Assembly: GCF_017743975.1 (NCBI RefSeq)
Contig: NZ_JAGHRC010000001.1
Location: 1,116,001 to 1,180,000, forward strand
DNA from: Ruegeria sp. R14_0
Lineage (GTDB): Bacteria; Pseudomonadota; Alphaproteobacteria; Rhodobacterales; Rhodobacteraceae
Reading direction: 5' to 3'
DNA length: 64,000 nucleotides
The position numbers were made by a program, and so were the translations under genes. Of this stretch, positions 1 through 8,807 are shown piece by piece. How positions within the stretch are numbered: the first letter of the stretch is position 1; each line of letters starts with the position of its first letter. The notes under the pieces are model-generated. The model made no database searches and was not told the origin of the DNA. It was given only the letters and a program-made list of their open reading frames with translations.

Positions 1-976
1 CGGCGCGCGTGTAAGATGGTGGGATCGTCTGCATCACCGAATACATCGGCAGGATCATGAACGGCAGCAGGATATGCGTCATAGCGATGATCGTACCGAT
101 CTGGTTGTTGATGATGACAAGCCGCGCGTCATCCGCGACAAGCCCCAGCCAGACCAGCGTTTCGTTGATGACCCCCTGCTGCTGCAGCATCACCTTCCAA
201 GCGGATGTCCGCACCAGCAAGGATGTCCAGAATGGTAACAAAACCAGTATCATAAGCATGTTCGAAACACGCATCGGCAAGTTCGCCAGCAGATATGAGA
301 TCGGATAGGCCAGCAATATGCATGACCCGGTAATGACCAGAGACATGAACAGCGTCCGACCGAACAGCTTGATCAGAATCTGCTTATCCTCAGGTTGAGC
401 TTCCGCCCCTTCAGGGGTACGGCGCATGTCCACAGCATTCAGGAAATAACCGTTGGTGATGGCGGGCGAATGGGTCTTGATGACGGCCCAAGTCTTCGGG
501 TCGCCCCAGCCATCATGAATCTCGATCAACTGGTCTTTGAAAGGCCCGTCGGTTTCAGGGTCCAGTTTGCCGACCTTACGCCCCGAGCGGCGGAACATCG
601 AAGACATTCCGGTTTCTTCGTAGTTCAGACGCGAGCCCAGGCGCGTGTGGGTCTTGTTATCAACTGCAACCACCATGTCGCGAACAAAGGCATCAAACAC
701 AGCCTCATCCGGCAGTTCACCGCTGTTTTCATCCCAGCTTTGCAACGCTTCGACCGTCAGGGGCAGAGTCTCTTGCACGATGCTGTTTTCCACCGACCGG
801 AATAGCATCGAGGCAATCGGTATGATGAAGGAAAACATAACGAACAGAAGCAACGGTGCTATCAGCATAAGGGCTCGCAGCTTTTGTCGTCGCAGCGACC
901 GCGCCAGAGATTGCTTGAGCGGCGTTCCATCAGCGGCCAGCATTGGACCGGTGTCTTGGTGGGTGGCGTCAGTCAT
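1..976 (-). CDS. Spermidine/putrescine-type ABC transporter permease (PotB/PotH-like), partial
   Basis: Inner-membrane permease of a polyamine-type ABC importer; the 3' part of the gene lies beyond the left window edge. Reading from an ATG at 976 gives a short cytoplasmic N-terminus, a first membrane helix around residues 35-58, a long extracytoplasmic segment to about residue 195, then a run of helices containing the PotB-like stretch LLPFWTSLLVRTSAW. The long loop after helix 1 is common in roseobacter PotB relatives. It follows the binding-protein gene on the same strand (70 bp gap) and the ATPase gene before that, so it belongs to one transport operon. The second permease is presumably outside the window. 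The substrate is inferred only by family; betaines and other cationic compounds also use such systems. Confidence 0.85.
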   Translation of the reverse strand, partial: MTDATHQDTGPMLAADGTPLKQSLARSLRRQKLRALMLIAPLLLFVMFSFIIPIASMLFRSVENSIVQETLPLTVEALQSWDENSGELPDEAVFDAFVRDMVVAVDNKTHTRLGSRLNYEETGMSSMFRRSGRKVGKLDPETDGPFKDQLIEIHDGWGDPKTWAVIKTHSPAITNGYFLNAVDMRRTPEGAEAQPEDKQILIKLFGRTLFMSLVITGSCILLAYPISYLLANLPMRVSNMLMILVLLPFWTSLLVRTSAWKVMLQQQGVINETLVWLGLVADDARLVIINNQIGTIIAMTHILLPFMILPMYSVMQTIPPSYTRA

Positions 977-1046
977 CAGTGCCCCTTGGGTACTCTTTGG
1001 GTCGAGGGCGATGAGCCGCCCCCGACAGTTTCATGAGAGCAATCGC

Positions 1047-2138
1047 TTATTGCGCGAGCCAGGCCTGGAACTTGGCGTCGATATCGTCGCGGTAGTCTGC
1101 CCAGAACTCATAGTTATACAGGAACGTGTTCTTGGCGTTTTCCGGGTCGGTCGGCATATGCGGTGCCATGTCGATACCCAGTTCGGCGTGCTGACCCACC
1201 AACGGAGCCGAGGACGCACGTGCAGGACCGTACGAAATCCACTTTGCCTGATCGGCCAGGCGCTGTGTGTCGGTTGCGAACATGATGTAGTCCAGCGCGC
1301 GTTTCTGACGCTCTTCGCTCAGACCTGCGGGAATGATCCAGCCATCAAGATCGAAGACCTGTGCATCCCACAGCATGGCAACAGGCTGCTTCTGCTCTTC
1401 AATCACGCTGAACAGACGACCATTGTAGGTCGAGCCCATGATGACCTCGCCGTCAGCCAACAGCTGAGGCGTGTCGGCACCGGCAGACCACCAGACGACG
1501 CTGTCCTTGATAGTGTCGAGCTTGGCCAGGGCCTGATCCTGACCTTCCGGTGTGGCCAGAACATCATAGACGTCATCTTTTGCAACGCCGTCGCACAGCA
1601 GCGCCCATTCCATGTTGTTGATCGGACGCTTTTCCAGCGAGCGTTTGCCGGGGTAAGCTTCCAGATCGAACACGGCGCAAACATCGGTCGGCGGCGTATC
1701 ACCAACCAGATCGGTACGATAGCCGAACGTGGTTGAATAGACGATTTGCGGGATAAAGCAGTCGCTGACCAGCAGGTCGCCGAAATCATCGGCTGCGGAC
1801 GTCCCATCAGGTGCCGGGGCCAGCATGGTGTCCGGGTCGATCTCCATCGCCAGACCTTCATCGCACAAACGGATGGCGTCCGCAGCAACCACATCCACAA
1901 CGTCCCAGGTGATGTTGCCCGCTTCGTTCATCGCGCGCAGCTTGGCAACCGCTTCGGCCGAGCTGTCATCGTTCAGGATGGTAACGCCTGTCTTTTCCGA
2001 ATAGGGCTCGTGATACGCTTTGAGCTGCGATTTGGAATATGCTCCGCCCCACGAGACGATCGTCATCTCTTCGGCCATTGCGCCACCGGCAATAGCGGCA
2101 ACCGCACTTGCCAATAGAGTGGTTTTAGTAACTTTCAT
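1047..2138 (-). CDS. Polyamine-type ABC transporter periplasmic substrate-binding protein (PotD/PotF-like)
   Basis: Periplasmic solute receptor of the importer, 363 residues, usual for the PotD/PotF family (bacterial extracellular solute-binding protein family 1/8). I chose the ATG at 2138 because an AGGGAG ribosome-binding site sits just upstream and the protein then opens with a normal signal peptide (MKVTKT, hydrophobic core, cleavage near AMA-EE). The mature start EEMTIVSWGGAYS is characteristic of the family. It lies between the ATPase gene (114 bp gap) and the permease gene. Spermidine or putrescine is the family default, but the co-directional diaminopropionate-lyase-type enzymes upstream suggest a different cationic or zwitterionic amino compound. 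Confidence 0.88.
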   Translation of the reverse strand: MKVTKTTLLASAVAAIAGGAMAEEMTIVSWGGAYSKSQLKAYHEPYSEKTGVTILNDDSSAEAVAKLRAMNEAGNITWDVVDVVAADAIRLCDEGLAMEIDPDTMLAPAPDGTSAADDFGDLLVSDCFIPQIVYSTTFGYRTDLVGDTPPTDVCAVFDLEAYPGKRSLEKRPINNMEWALLCDGVAKDDVYDVLATPEGQDQALAKLDTIKDSVVWWSAGADTPQLLADGEVIMGSTYNGRLFSVIEEQKQPVAMLWDAQVFDLDGWIIPAGLSEERQKRALDYIMFATDTQRLADQAKWISYGPARASSAPLVGQHAELGIDMAPHMPTDPENAKNTFLYNYEFWADYRDDIDAKFQAWLAQ

Positions 2139-2252
2139 TGTTAACTCCCTGTTATACCCGTTAATTTTAACTTTGAAGACCGGGTCACGGGGCAACCCGA
2201 TCATCTGATTGTCCCACGCGCCCGGGCGGACGACGCGGGTCGTTTCTGGGTC

Positions 2253-3344
2253 TCAGGCGTCGAGCGCGCGACAGTCCTGCGCCAACCAGCCGATTTCGAC
2301 TTCCTGCCCCGGTGACAGCCTGACCGCATCCGGAGCATTTCGTGTCTTGATGATAAAGTCGTCGTTACCCGCAACCGACAGACGGAAGCGGAAAACATCG
2401 CCCATGTAGATGAACTCTTTTACCGTAGCTTTCAGTGTATGAGCATCCGCATGCAGGCGGTCCTTATTGAACTCAACCCGCTCGGGCCGGATCGATACTT
2501 TGGTCCGATCGCCTGCCGCGTGGACATTGACCGGCTTGGCGTCAATTTCGGATCCATCGTCCAGCGCCACAACACAGGTGTCGCCGTCGATTGACTTAAC
2601 GACGCCTTCCAACGTGTTGTTTTCGCCAATGAACTGGGCGACAAAGCTGTTTTCCGGTTCTTCGTACAGCAAATCCGGCGGCGCGAGCTGCTGAATGCGC
2701 CCGTCATCGAACACCGCCACCCGATCCGACATGGTCAAAGCTTCGGTCTGGTCATGTGTGACGTAGACGGTCGTGATGCCCAGATCGTGCGCCAGACGGG
2801 TGATTTCAAACTGCATATGTTCGCGCAATTGCTTGTCGAGCGCGCCAAGGGGTTCGTCCATCAGAACCAGTTCAGGTTCGAAAACAAGTGCACGGGCCAA
2901 CGCGATCCGCTGCTGCTGACCGCCCGACAACTGCGCCGGTCGGCGACTGCCAAAGGCCCCCATCTGAACCATGTCCAGCGCGCGCCTGACTTTCTCTTCC
3001 CGTTCGTCCTTACCGATTTTCCGCACTTCCAAAGGGAAGGACAGGTTTTCGGCCACCGTCATGTGCGGAAACAAGGCGTAGTTCTGAAATACCATGCCGA
3101 TGCCGCGTTTATGCGGAGGGATGTTGTTGATTGGACGTCCGTCCAACATGATTTCGCCATGAGTGGCCGTTTCAAACCCTGCCAGCATCATCAGGCAAGT
3201 CGTTTTACCCGACCCCGAGGGCCCAAGCATTGTAAGAAACTCACCCTTCGGTAAGGAAAGGTTGAGGTCTTTTACAACGAGGATCTCACCATCATATGAT
3301 TTCTGGACATGCTGAAACTCGACGAACGCTGCGTCATCTGACAT
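2253..3344 (-). CDS. Polyamine-type ABC transporter ATP-binding protein (PotA-like)
   Basis: Cytoplasmic ATPase that powers the importer, 363 residues. Visible motifs are Walker A GPSGSGKT (residues 41-48), the Q-loop region MVFQNYALFPHMTV, the signature LSGGQQQR, Walker B LVLMDEP with the D-loop LGALD, and the H-loop TVYVTHD. The C-terminal ~80 residues form the TOBE-type regulatory domain typical of PotA, ending in a short tail. The ATG at 3344 follows a GGAGAC site. This is the first transporter gene; 149 bp separate it from the stop of the racemase-like gene upstream on the same strand, so it may have its own promoter or be read through from the catabolic genes. Confidence 0.9.
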   Translation of the reverse strand: MSDDAAFVEFQHVQKSYDGEILVVKDLNLSLPKGEFLTMLGPSGSGKTTCLMMLAGFETATHGEIMLDGRPINNIPPHKRGIGMVFQNYALFPHMTVAENLSFPLEVRKIGKDEREEKVRRALDMVQMGAFGSRRPAQLSGGQQQRIALARALVFEPELVLMDEPLGALDKQLREHMQFEITRLAHDLGITTVYVTHDQTEALTMSDRVAVFDDGRIQQLAPPDLLYEEPENSFVAQFIGENNTLEGVVKSIDGDTCVVALDDGSEIDAKPVNVHAAGDRTKVSIRPERVEFNKDRLHADAHTLKATVKEFIYMGDVFRFRLSVAGNDDFIIKTRNAPDAVRLSPGQEVEIGWLAQDCRALDA

Positions 3345-3493
3345 TTACCGAATTGTCTCCCCTGTGCGGTCCTTGCCTGCCCGGTTCATCCGGATCTCAA
3401 AGACCTGTCCGCACCATTTAAGGACATGCAGGGTGCAGCACGCAACCAAAATATGTCACTCGTGTAACGATTGCCGTTCGCGATGTGTAAATC

Positions 3494-4201
3494 TTAGTCG
3501 AAATTCAACTGGCGCATGTGCCAGGAAAGGCTTTGATTGCTGGACAGAACCGGTTTCTTTAACCGCTCCTGCACCTCATCAATCACGCCAAAAGTTCTTA
3601 TATTTGTGCAGCTTATAAAAACAGCTTCAACCGATTTATCCTGCCCAAGATCCATCGCCGCGTCGATCACGGACTGCCGGGAGATTCGGGCAACCTTTGC
3701 CTCTTCTGCCTCGCTGAAGGTGCCAAAAACATCCATTGATATACCGTTTCGAGCAAAGGCCTCACGTAAAGGATCGTTCACTTCTTCGATGTATGGAGAC
3801 AACAAGGCGAACTTTCCCACCCCAAGCGCGTGAGCACAGGCCGACGCCGCCCTCAAAGGGTTTGTGACAATCGCTGCATCGCACGTCCTTTGTACCATTT
3901 CCTCGACACGCTCTGACCCGATGACCGAGCTGGCCGAGGTGCAGCCATATCCGACAACGCGGTAAGGCCTTGTTTTGGGCAGCAGGTCCGCCGCAGCAGG
4001 CAGCGCCTTTTCCATATCCGCCAAAGTGTCGGTCGTCACTTCTTTACCGCTGGGAATTCTGGACACGTAAATCGGGCAAGTCCGGTCCGAGAAATACGCA
4101 GAGAATTCAGGTTCCAGCGTTTCGTCGGCCTGCAACACGATCAACCCCATCGGGGATGCAGTCGGGTCGTCGGCATCGATTGAATAGGGTAAGCGCGTCA
4201 T
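3494..4201 (-). CDS. Asp/Glu racemase superfamily protein (EutA / maleate isomerase-like)
   Basis: 235-residue member of the Asp/Glu/hydantoin racemase superfamily, in the branch containing maleate cis-trans isomerase, arylmalonate decarboxylase and the ectoine-cluster protein EutA. Both catalytic cysteines are present: C87 in YGCTSASS and C198 in FISCTN. The start codon overlaps the stop of the M24 peptidase gene by 4 bp (ATGA), which indicates translational coupling in the lyase-M24-racemase operon. It could racemise or isomerise an amino acid intermediate; the exact substrate cannot be read from sequence. EutA proteins in ectoine gene clusters have a similar position and length, but their role is also poorly defined. 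Confidence 0.75.
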   Translation of the reverse strand: MTRLPYSIDADDPTASPMGLIVLQADETLEPEFSAYFSDRTCPIYVSRIPSGKEVTTDTLADMEKALPAAADLLPKTRPYRVVGYGCTSASSVIGSERVEEMVQRTCDAAIVTNPLRAASACAHALGVGKFALLSPYIEEVNDPLREAFARNGISMDVFGTFSEAEEAKVARISRQSVIDAAMDLGQDKSVEAVFISCTNIRTFGVIDEVQERLKKPVLSSNQSLSWHMRQLNFD

Positions 4202-5343
4202 ATCTCAGGCAGCTCCGAACCGGCGCGAGGGGAAATAAAGCGGGGTGCCCCCTCGGTGATAACGATGTTTTCCTCGTGAACCAGAACCTTCCCGTCCACA
4301 GCGATCCCCGGTTCTAGCGTCAGAACCATACCTGGCTGCAGCACCGTGTGATCTGTTGGAATCAGAGATGGCCATTCGGTCAGCGACATTCCCAGACCAT
4401 GCCCCAAGCGTCCTGCACCGGTATCGGCATCGTGGCGCGAAAGGACCGAGTTCATTGCCTGGTACAGATCGGCGGCAGTCGCACCCGGGCGGGCGATATC
4501 AAGGGCAGCGTCCGACGCCTCGATCAGCGCCGCATATGCGTGCTGAACGTTTGCACTGACCCGACCAATTGCCCAATTGCGGTCGTAGTCGCAGAAATAC
4601 CCGTCCCAGACGAGACCTGTGTCCAACATCAACACGTCACCTTGCTGCAGCAGCGCATCTGTTGCCGGAGAGATCACGTCAGTGTAACCGCCCTGCTCTG
4701 CACCGCCGGCAAGGTAAGGCACCCAATCTGCGCCTTCCTCAAGGCACAACATCTGAAACCGGCGGAACACTGCCTCCAGCGCGATACCCTCGCCCGCAAT
4801 TTCGGGAACGCGCTTAAACGCGCGCCCGGCAATGGCGCATGCCGTTTCAATTTTTGTGATTTCAGCGGGAGATTTGACCGTTCGCAACGCCCGGACGATC
4901 CCCGTGTCACCGCAAAGATCGCGCTTACCGATTTCCTCCTGCAATCGACGAAAGTCAGCCAATGGCATTCTCACATGAGTTTCATGCCCGTCAGGCACAC
5001 CAATTATGGCATCCGCTGGCGCGACCTCGCGCAGAGTATCCGCCAAGAGGCTAACGCCATCATCTGTCAAATCCGGCGCGGACCAGGTTCGGATGTCGTC
5101 TATCCAGGTTTCTGACATAAGCGCGGCCCCGATCGACGGGATCACAGCGATTGGCTTGCCGCTGGATGGCACGATCAAGAACCAAGGGCGCGTAGGGCTT
5201 TCCCAGAAACGGGTCAGGTAACCAGTGAAATATCGGATTTCAGGTTCCGTGGTCAGCAACAGCGCAGACAGGCCAGCAGCCTGCATCATACTCTGTGCGC
5301 GGTCCGTTCGCGCGGCGAACTCCGTCGCGTCGAACCCTCTCAT
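4198..5343 (-). CDS. M24 family metallopeptidase (Xaa-Pro peptidase-like)
   Basis: 381-residue cytoplasmic protein with a creatinase-type N-terminal domain (about 1-150) and a pita-bread M24 catalytic domain (about 155-375). The five metal ligands expected of active M24 enzymes appear conserved: Asp in LMLDTG, Asp in FCDYDRNW, His in LGHGLG, Glu in TLEPG and Glu in HEEN. It is therefore likely a true dinuclear metalloenzyme, unlike the ligand-poor ectoine-hydrolase-like paralogue across the divergent promoter. It overlaps the upstream lyase gene and the downstream racemase-like gene by 4 bp each. Likely roles are hydrolysis of an Xaa-Pro-like or amidine/amide bond in the imported compound. 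Aminopeptidase P-like peptide cleavage is the alternative. Confidence 0.8.
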   Translation of the reverse strand: MRGFDATEFAARTDRAQSMMQAAGLSALLLTTEPEIRYFTGYLTRFWESPTRPWFLIVPSSGKPIAVIPSIGAALMSETWIDDIRTWSAPDLTDDGVSLLADTLREVAPADAIIGVPDGHETHVRMPLADFRRLQEEIGKRDLCGDTGIVRALRTVKSPAEITKIETACAIAGRAFKRVPEIAGEGIALEAVFRRFQMLCLEEGADWVPYLAGGAEQGGYTDVISPATDALLQQGDVLMLDTGLVWDGYFCDYDRNWAIGRVSANVQHAYAALIEASDAALDIARPGATAADLYQAMNSVLSRHDADTGAGRLGHGLGMSLTEWPSLIPTDHTVLQPGMVLTLEPGIAVDGKVLVHEENIVITEGAPRFISPRAGSELPEI

Positions 5344-6383
5344 TCAGCGACCTCGGAGAGGAAACACAAAACCTGCGCTTCGGGACCAATTCCCAACGCT
5401 GCGCGCACATCGTCGTCCATGATGGCGGCAACGCCTGCCCCTCCGGACGCCGTCGTGGCAATGCCCGCATTGGCCATAGCGGGCAGCGCGCGGGCAACAT
5501 CGTCATCACTTAATGTCAGAAAACGGTCGGCGTCCCGGGCCAACCCATTCAATGCGATCAGGGAAGGTTCTTTGCAATCCAGGCGCCCCATGATGCTGTC
5601 GGGACCGCCCGCGAAGACACAAGCGCCTGCGTCGATACTCGCTTGCAAGGCAGGTGCCGCATCGGGTTCAACCACGATGATTTGAGGTTCATCCCCCCAG
5701 ACCGTGCGCGCATAGGCAGCAACTGCTCCGGCCATGCCGCCGACACCAGCCTGCAGCATGATATGTGTTGGTGTCTCCGGACATTGCTCGGCAGCTTCGG
5801 CGGCCATTTTCAGATAGCCCTCCATCAGCGTGTGCGGCAGTTCGTAATACCCATCCCATGAACTGTCAGACAGCAAGATCCATCCGTTATCCCGCGCGGC
5901 CTGGCTGGCTGCATCCATGCTGGCAGCGTAATCCGCACCGCTGCGCACAACCTCAGCACCTTGATCCCGAAGGCGATCGGCAAAACTCTCTGGAACAGTT
6001 TCCGCAATATAGACAACGGCTTTTGCGCCAAACTTCTTCGCGCCGGCCGCGACGCTCAAACCATGGTTACCCGCACTCGCGGTCACGTATGTGCGGCCGG
6101 ACAGCGTGGTGTTGTTCGGTTCCTCAGCCATATCTGCTGCGTGCCGGGCAATGACATAGGCCGCCCCCAGTGCCTTGAACGACCCCAGATTCATCCGACC
6201 ACGTTCATCTTTGACCCAAAGGTCCGCCACCTTTGCCAGTCCATCGACCCGAGCCAATGGGGTTTCGTCCGCCGACAAACAACGTGCGATCAATTCTGAC
6301 GCACGAGCCACATTGGTCGAAGGAAAAGGAGCGCCATCGATCAGCTTTTGACCGCCGCGATAGGGGTTGGATGAGATTTTCAA
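5340..6383 (-). CDS. Diaminopropionate ammonia-lyase-like PLP enzyme
   Basis: PLP-dependent fold-type II lyase most like diaminopropionate ammonia-lyase (YgeX), which converts 2,3-diaminopropionate to pyruvate and ammonia. I see the PLP-lysine motif NLGSFKALG (K70), the asparagine loop ASAGNHG, the segment SSWDGYYELPHTLMEGY and the glycine-rich phosphate-binding loop QAGVGGMAG. I placed the start at a TTG (6383), preceded by AGGGAAG, giving 347 residues beginning near KISSNPYRGG. This is shorter than the roughly 400 of E. coli YgeX, with the loss at the termini. It is the first gene of the minus-strand operon, divergent from the ectoine-hydrolase-like gene. A threonine/serine dehydratase or EutB-type hydroxyectoine lyase is the main alternative. 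Confidence 0.78.
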   Translation of the reverse strand: MKISSNPYRGGQKLIDGAPFPSTNVARASELIARCLSADETPLARVDGLAKVADLWVKDERGRMNLGSFKALGAAYVIARHAADMAEEPNNTTLSGRTYVTASAGNHGLSVAAGAKKFGAKAVVYIAETVPESFADRLRDQGAEVVRSGADYAASMDAASQAARDNGWILLSDSSWDGYYELPHTLMEGYLKMAAEAAEQCPETPTHIMLQAGVGGMAGAVAAYARTVWGDEPQIIVVEPDAAPALQASIDAGACVFAGGPDSIMGRLDCKEPSLIALNGLARDADRFLTLSDDDVARALPAMANAGIATTASGGAGVAAIMDDDVRAALGIGPEAQVLCFLSEVAE

Positions 6384-6408
6384 TTTGGTGTCTTCCCTGT
6401 GATCCCCA

Positions 6409-6430
6409 TTGACGTGAACGTATTCGTCAA
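6409..6430. promoter_or_regulatory. Candidate operator between divergent catabolic operons
   Basis: A perfect 6-bp inverted repeat, TTGACG-N10-CGTCAA, lies in the 85-bp gap between the lyase gene and the ectoine-hydrolase-like gene. Its position between two divergent start codons suits a shared operator for a dimeric repressor such as a GntR, LacI or MocR-type protein. No matching regulator gene was recognised next to it. The -35-like TTGACG also overlaps, so part of the motif could simply be a promoter element. Confidence 0.35.
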
Positions 6431-6468
6431 GTTCTGTCAATAAAACTCTCCCCAGACAGGAGCACCAA

Positions 6469-7653
6469 ATGCCACATGCAGATCCGGCCTTCAGCCGCGC
6501 CGAGTACGACCGCCGATTGGCCAAGACGCGCGCCGCTATGTCTGCCGCGGGGCTGGACGCGATGTTTGTCGAAGATCCATCGAACATGGCATGGCTGACC
6601 GGTTATGAAGGCTGGTCGTTCTATGTACACCAAGGCGTTCTGATCTTGCACGACGCCGACCCAATCTGGTGGGGTCGGAAACAGGATGCCAACGGGGCAC
6701 GTCGAACGGTGTGGATGGCGGATGATCGCATTCATGGCTATGCGGACGAATTCGTACAATCGACGGTTCGCCATCCCATGCAGAATCTTGCTGCGCTTAT
6801 TTTGGAAATTGGTTTGGCAAAAGGCCGTATCGGCGTTGAACTGGACAATTACTACTATTCAGCCAAGGCGCATCTGACACTGCTGGCGGAACTCCCCAAA
6901 GCGGAGTTGATCGACGCAAATGCGTTGGTGAATTGGCAGCGCGCAGTGAAATCTGACGAAGAAATCGCCCTGATGCGCAAGGCCGCTCGGATATCCGAAC
7001 ATGTGATCGACGGCGTTCTGGACCGCATAGAACCGGGCATGCGCAAGAACGACCTCGTCGCGCAGATCTACCATGATGCCATTACCGGAGTTGGTGACGA
7101 TTGGGGCGATTACGCGGCCATCGTTCCTCTGCTCCCGTCCGGTGCCGACGCTGCAGCCCCACATCTGACATGGGATGGCGCGCCGTTCAAATCGGGTGAG
7201 TGCACGTTCTTCGAGCTGTCCGGCTGCTATCGACGGTATCACACGCCGTTCTGTCGTTCGGTGTTTCTGGGTGATCCACCTGATCATCTGCTTCGGGCCG
7301 AAACCGCTTTGGTCGAAGGACTTGAGGCCGGGCTTAACGCCGCCCGCGCCGGCAATCAGGCGCGCGATATCGCGATGGCGCTTGCTGCACCGCTGGAACG
7401 CGCCGGTATCGAACGCGGTGCGCGGTGTGGGTATCCGATTGGCCTCAGTTATCCGCCGGACTGGGGGGAACGCACAATTTCCCTACGCCCCGAGGATGAG
7501 ACTGTTCTGGAACCCGGCATGACGTTTCACTTCATGCCCGGCCTTTGGATGGACGATTGGGGCCTTGAAATCACCGAGTCGATCCTGATCACCGAAACCG
7601 GGCCTGCCGAGTGTTTCTGCAACCGCCCCAGAAAGCTGTTCGTTAAGCCATGA
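6469..7653 (+). CDS. Ectoine hydrolase-like M24 family protein (DoeA/EutD-like)
   Basis: 394 residues, closely resembling the ectoine hydrolase family (DoeA/EutD) in motifs DPSNMAWLTGYEGWSFYVHQ, VNWQRAVKS, LLPSGADAAAPHLTWD and GLSYPPDWGERT. The usual M24 metal ligands are not kept: the DTG position reads ELSG, the second Asp and the His are changed. This is a hallmark of EutD, which is described as using a catalytic Glu instead of metal; E249 in FFELSG is the likely equivalent. The family opens the cyclic amidine ring of ectoine to N-acetyl-diaminobutyrate. The ATG at 6469 has an AGGAG site. The stop overlaps the start of the argE-like gene by 4 bp. Because the island contains a diaminopropionate-type lyase and a polyamine-type importer, the substrate may be an ectoine analogue. 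Confidence 0.8.
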   Translation: MPHADPAFSRAEYDRRLAKTRAAMSAAGLDAMFVEDPSNMAWLTGYEGWSFYVHQGVLILHDADPIWWGRKQDANGARRTVWMADDRIHGYADEFVQSTVRHPMQNLAALILEIGLAKGRIGVELDNYYYSAKAHLTLLAELPKAELIDANALVNWQRAVKSDEEIALMRKAARISEHVIDGVLDRIEPGMRKNDLVAQIYHDAITGVGDDWGDYAAIVPLLPSGADAAAPHLTWDGAPFKSGECTFFELSGCYRRYHTPFCRSVFLGDPPDHLLRAETALVEGLEAGLNAARAGNQARDIAMALAAPLERAGIERGARCGYPIGLSYPPDWGERTISLRPEDETVLEPGMTFHFMPGLWMDDWGLEITESILITETGPAECFCNRPRKLFVKP

Positions 7654-8807
7654 GCTTGCAAAGATCCAAAGAAATCCTCGCTGACCTGATCGCCTTTGAA
7701 ACGGTATCAGCGGATTCGAATCTCGACATGATCGGGTATCTGACCCAACGACTAGAGACGCTGGGTGCGCGCTGTATTGAGACCCGCGACGACACCGGCG
7801 CAAAGGCCAACGTGTTCGCCACAATGGGGCCGGACAAACCCGGCGGCATCCTGTTGTCCGGACATACGGATGTTGTGCCGGTGGCCGATCAGGACTGGAC
7901 CACCGATCCGTTTCGGATGGTTGAAACTGACGGCAAGCTTTTCGGTCGTGGAACATGCGACATGAAGGGGTTCATCGCGGCTGCGCTGGCTTTTGGGGAA
8001 ACAATGGATGCGGACAAGCTGACCCAACCGCTGCACTTTGCCTTCACTTACGACGAAGAGGTCGGCTGTCTTGGCGCGCAAACCCTCGTCAACGATCTGT
8101 CCGAGCGTGGCATTGTCCCGGACATCGCAATCATCGGCGAACCTACCGAAATGCGGGTGATCGAGGGTCACAAGGGCTGCTTTGAATACACGACGCGGTT
8201 CACAGGTTTAGAGGGGCACAGTTCTGCCCCCGATGATGGGGTGAACGCCGCCGAATACGCCGCGCGTTATATCGGCAAGCTGTTGGAATTGCGCCATATC
8301 CTTATGTCACGCGCACCGGCGGACAGCCGGTTCGAGCCGCCTTACACCACGGTTAATGTCGGCCAAATCTCGGGCGGCGTTGCCCACAATGTCATCGCCA
8401 GCAAAGCCGAAGTAGCGTGGGAGATGCGCCCCGTTCAGGCAAGCGATGCCGATCTGGTCAAAAAGACGCTTGCCGACTACGTCGAACACTCCCTGCTGCC
8501 GGAAATGCAAGCGGTCCACAGCGGCTCAAGCATCTCGCAAGAAGCCATCGCCGAGGTCGAAGGTCTCGAACCAATGGATGTAAACAAAGCTCGCGATCTG
8601 GTGGCCGAATTGACGGGGGCGAATGGAACCGGTGTTGTTGCCTTTGCGACTGAGGCCGGTCTGTTTCAGAAACTGGGCGTTCATGCCATTGTCTGCGGTC
8701 CGGGTTCTATCGCACAGGCGCACAAGGCGGATGAGTTTCTTGAACTCGAACAGTTGGACCTGTGCTGCAGAATGTTAAAGCGGCTCGGTCAACGCCTGAC
8801 CGGTTAA
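7650..8807 (+). CDS. argE: Acetylornithine deacetylase-type M20 amidohydrolase (ArgE-like)
   Basis: 385-residue zinc-dependent M20 deacetylase. Visible features are the metal-binding SGHTDVVP, GRGTCDMKG, the catalytic YDEEVGCLGA, IGEPTEM and the dimerisation-domain histidine region GLEGHSSAPDDGVNA. The C-terminal VCGPGSIAQAHKADEF carries the last metal His. By sequence it is named ArgE, which removes acetyl from N2-acetylornithine, but its translational coupling to an ectoine-hydrolase-like gene suggests it deacetylates the ring-opened product, as DoeB does in ectoine degradation. It converges on, and overlaps by 4 bp, the DUF1989 gene on the other strand. A biosynthetic role in arginine synthesis is possible, though roseobacters usually use ArgJ. 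Confidence 0.82.
   Translation: MSLQRSKEILADLIAFETVSADSNLDMIGYLTQRLETLGARCIETRDDTGAKANVFATMGPDKPGGILLSGHTDVVPVADQDWTTDPFRMVETDGKLFGRGTCDMKGFIAAALAFGETMDADKLTQPLHFAFTYDEEVGCLGAQTLVNDLSERGIVPDIAIIGEPTEMRVIEGHKGCFEYTTRFTGLEGHSSAPDDGVNAAEYAARYIGKLLELRHILMSRAPADSRFEPPYTTVNVGQISGGVAHNVIASKAEVAWEMRPVQASDADLVKKTLADYVEHSLLPEMQAVHSGSSISQEAIAEVEGLEPMDVNKARDLVAELTGANGTGVVAFATEAGLFQKLGVHAIVCGPGSIAQAHKADEFLELEQLDLCCRMLKRLGQRLTG

Noticed and set aside
645..1736. 363-codon plus-strand frame across the permease and binding-protein genes
   Set aside because: It spans the boundary of two well supported minus-strand genes and has no family features.
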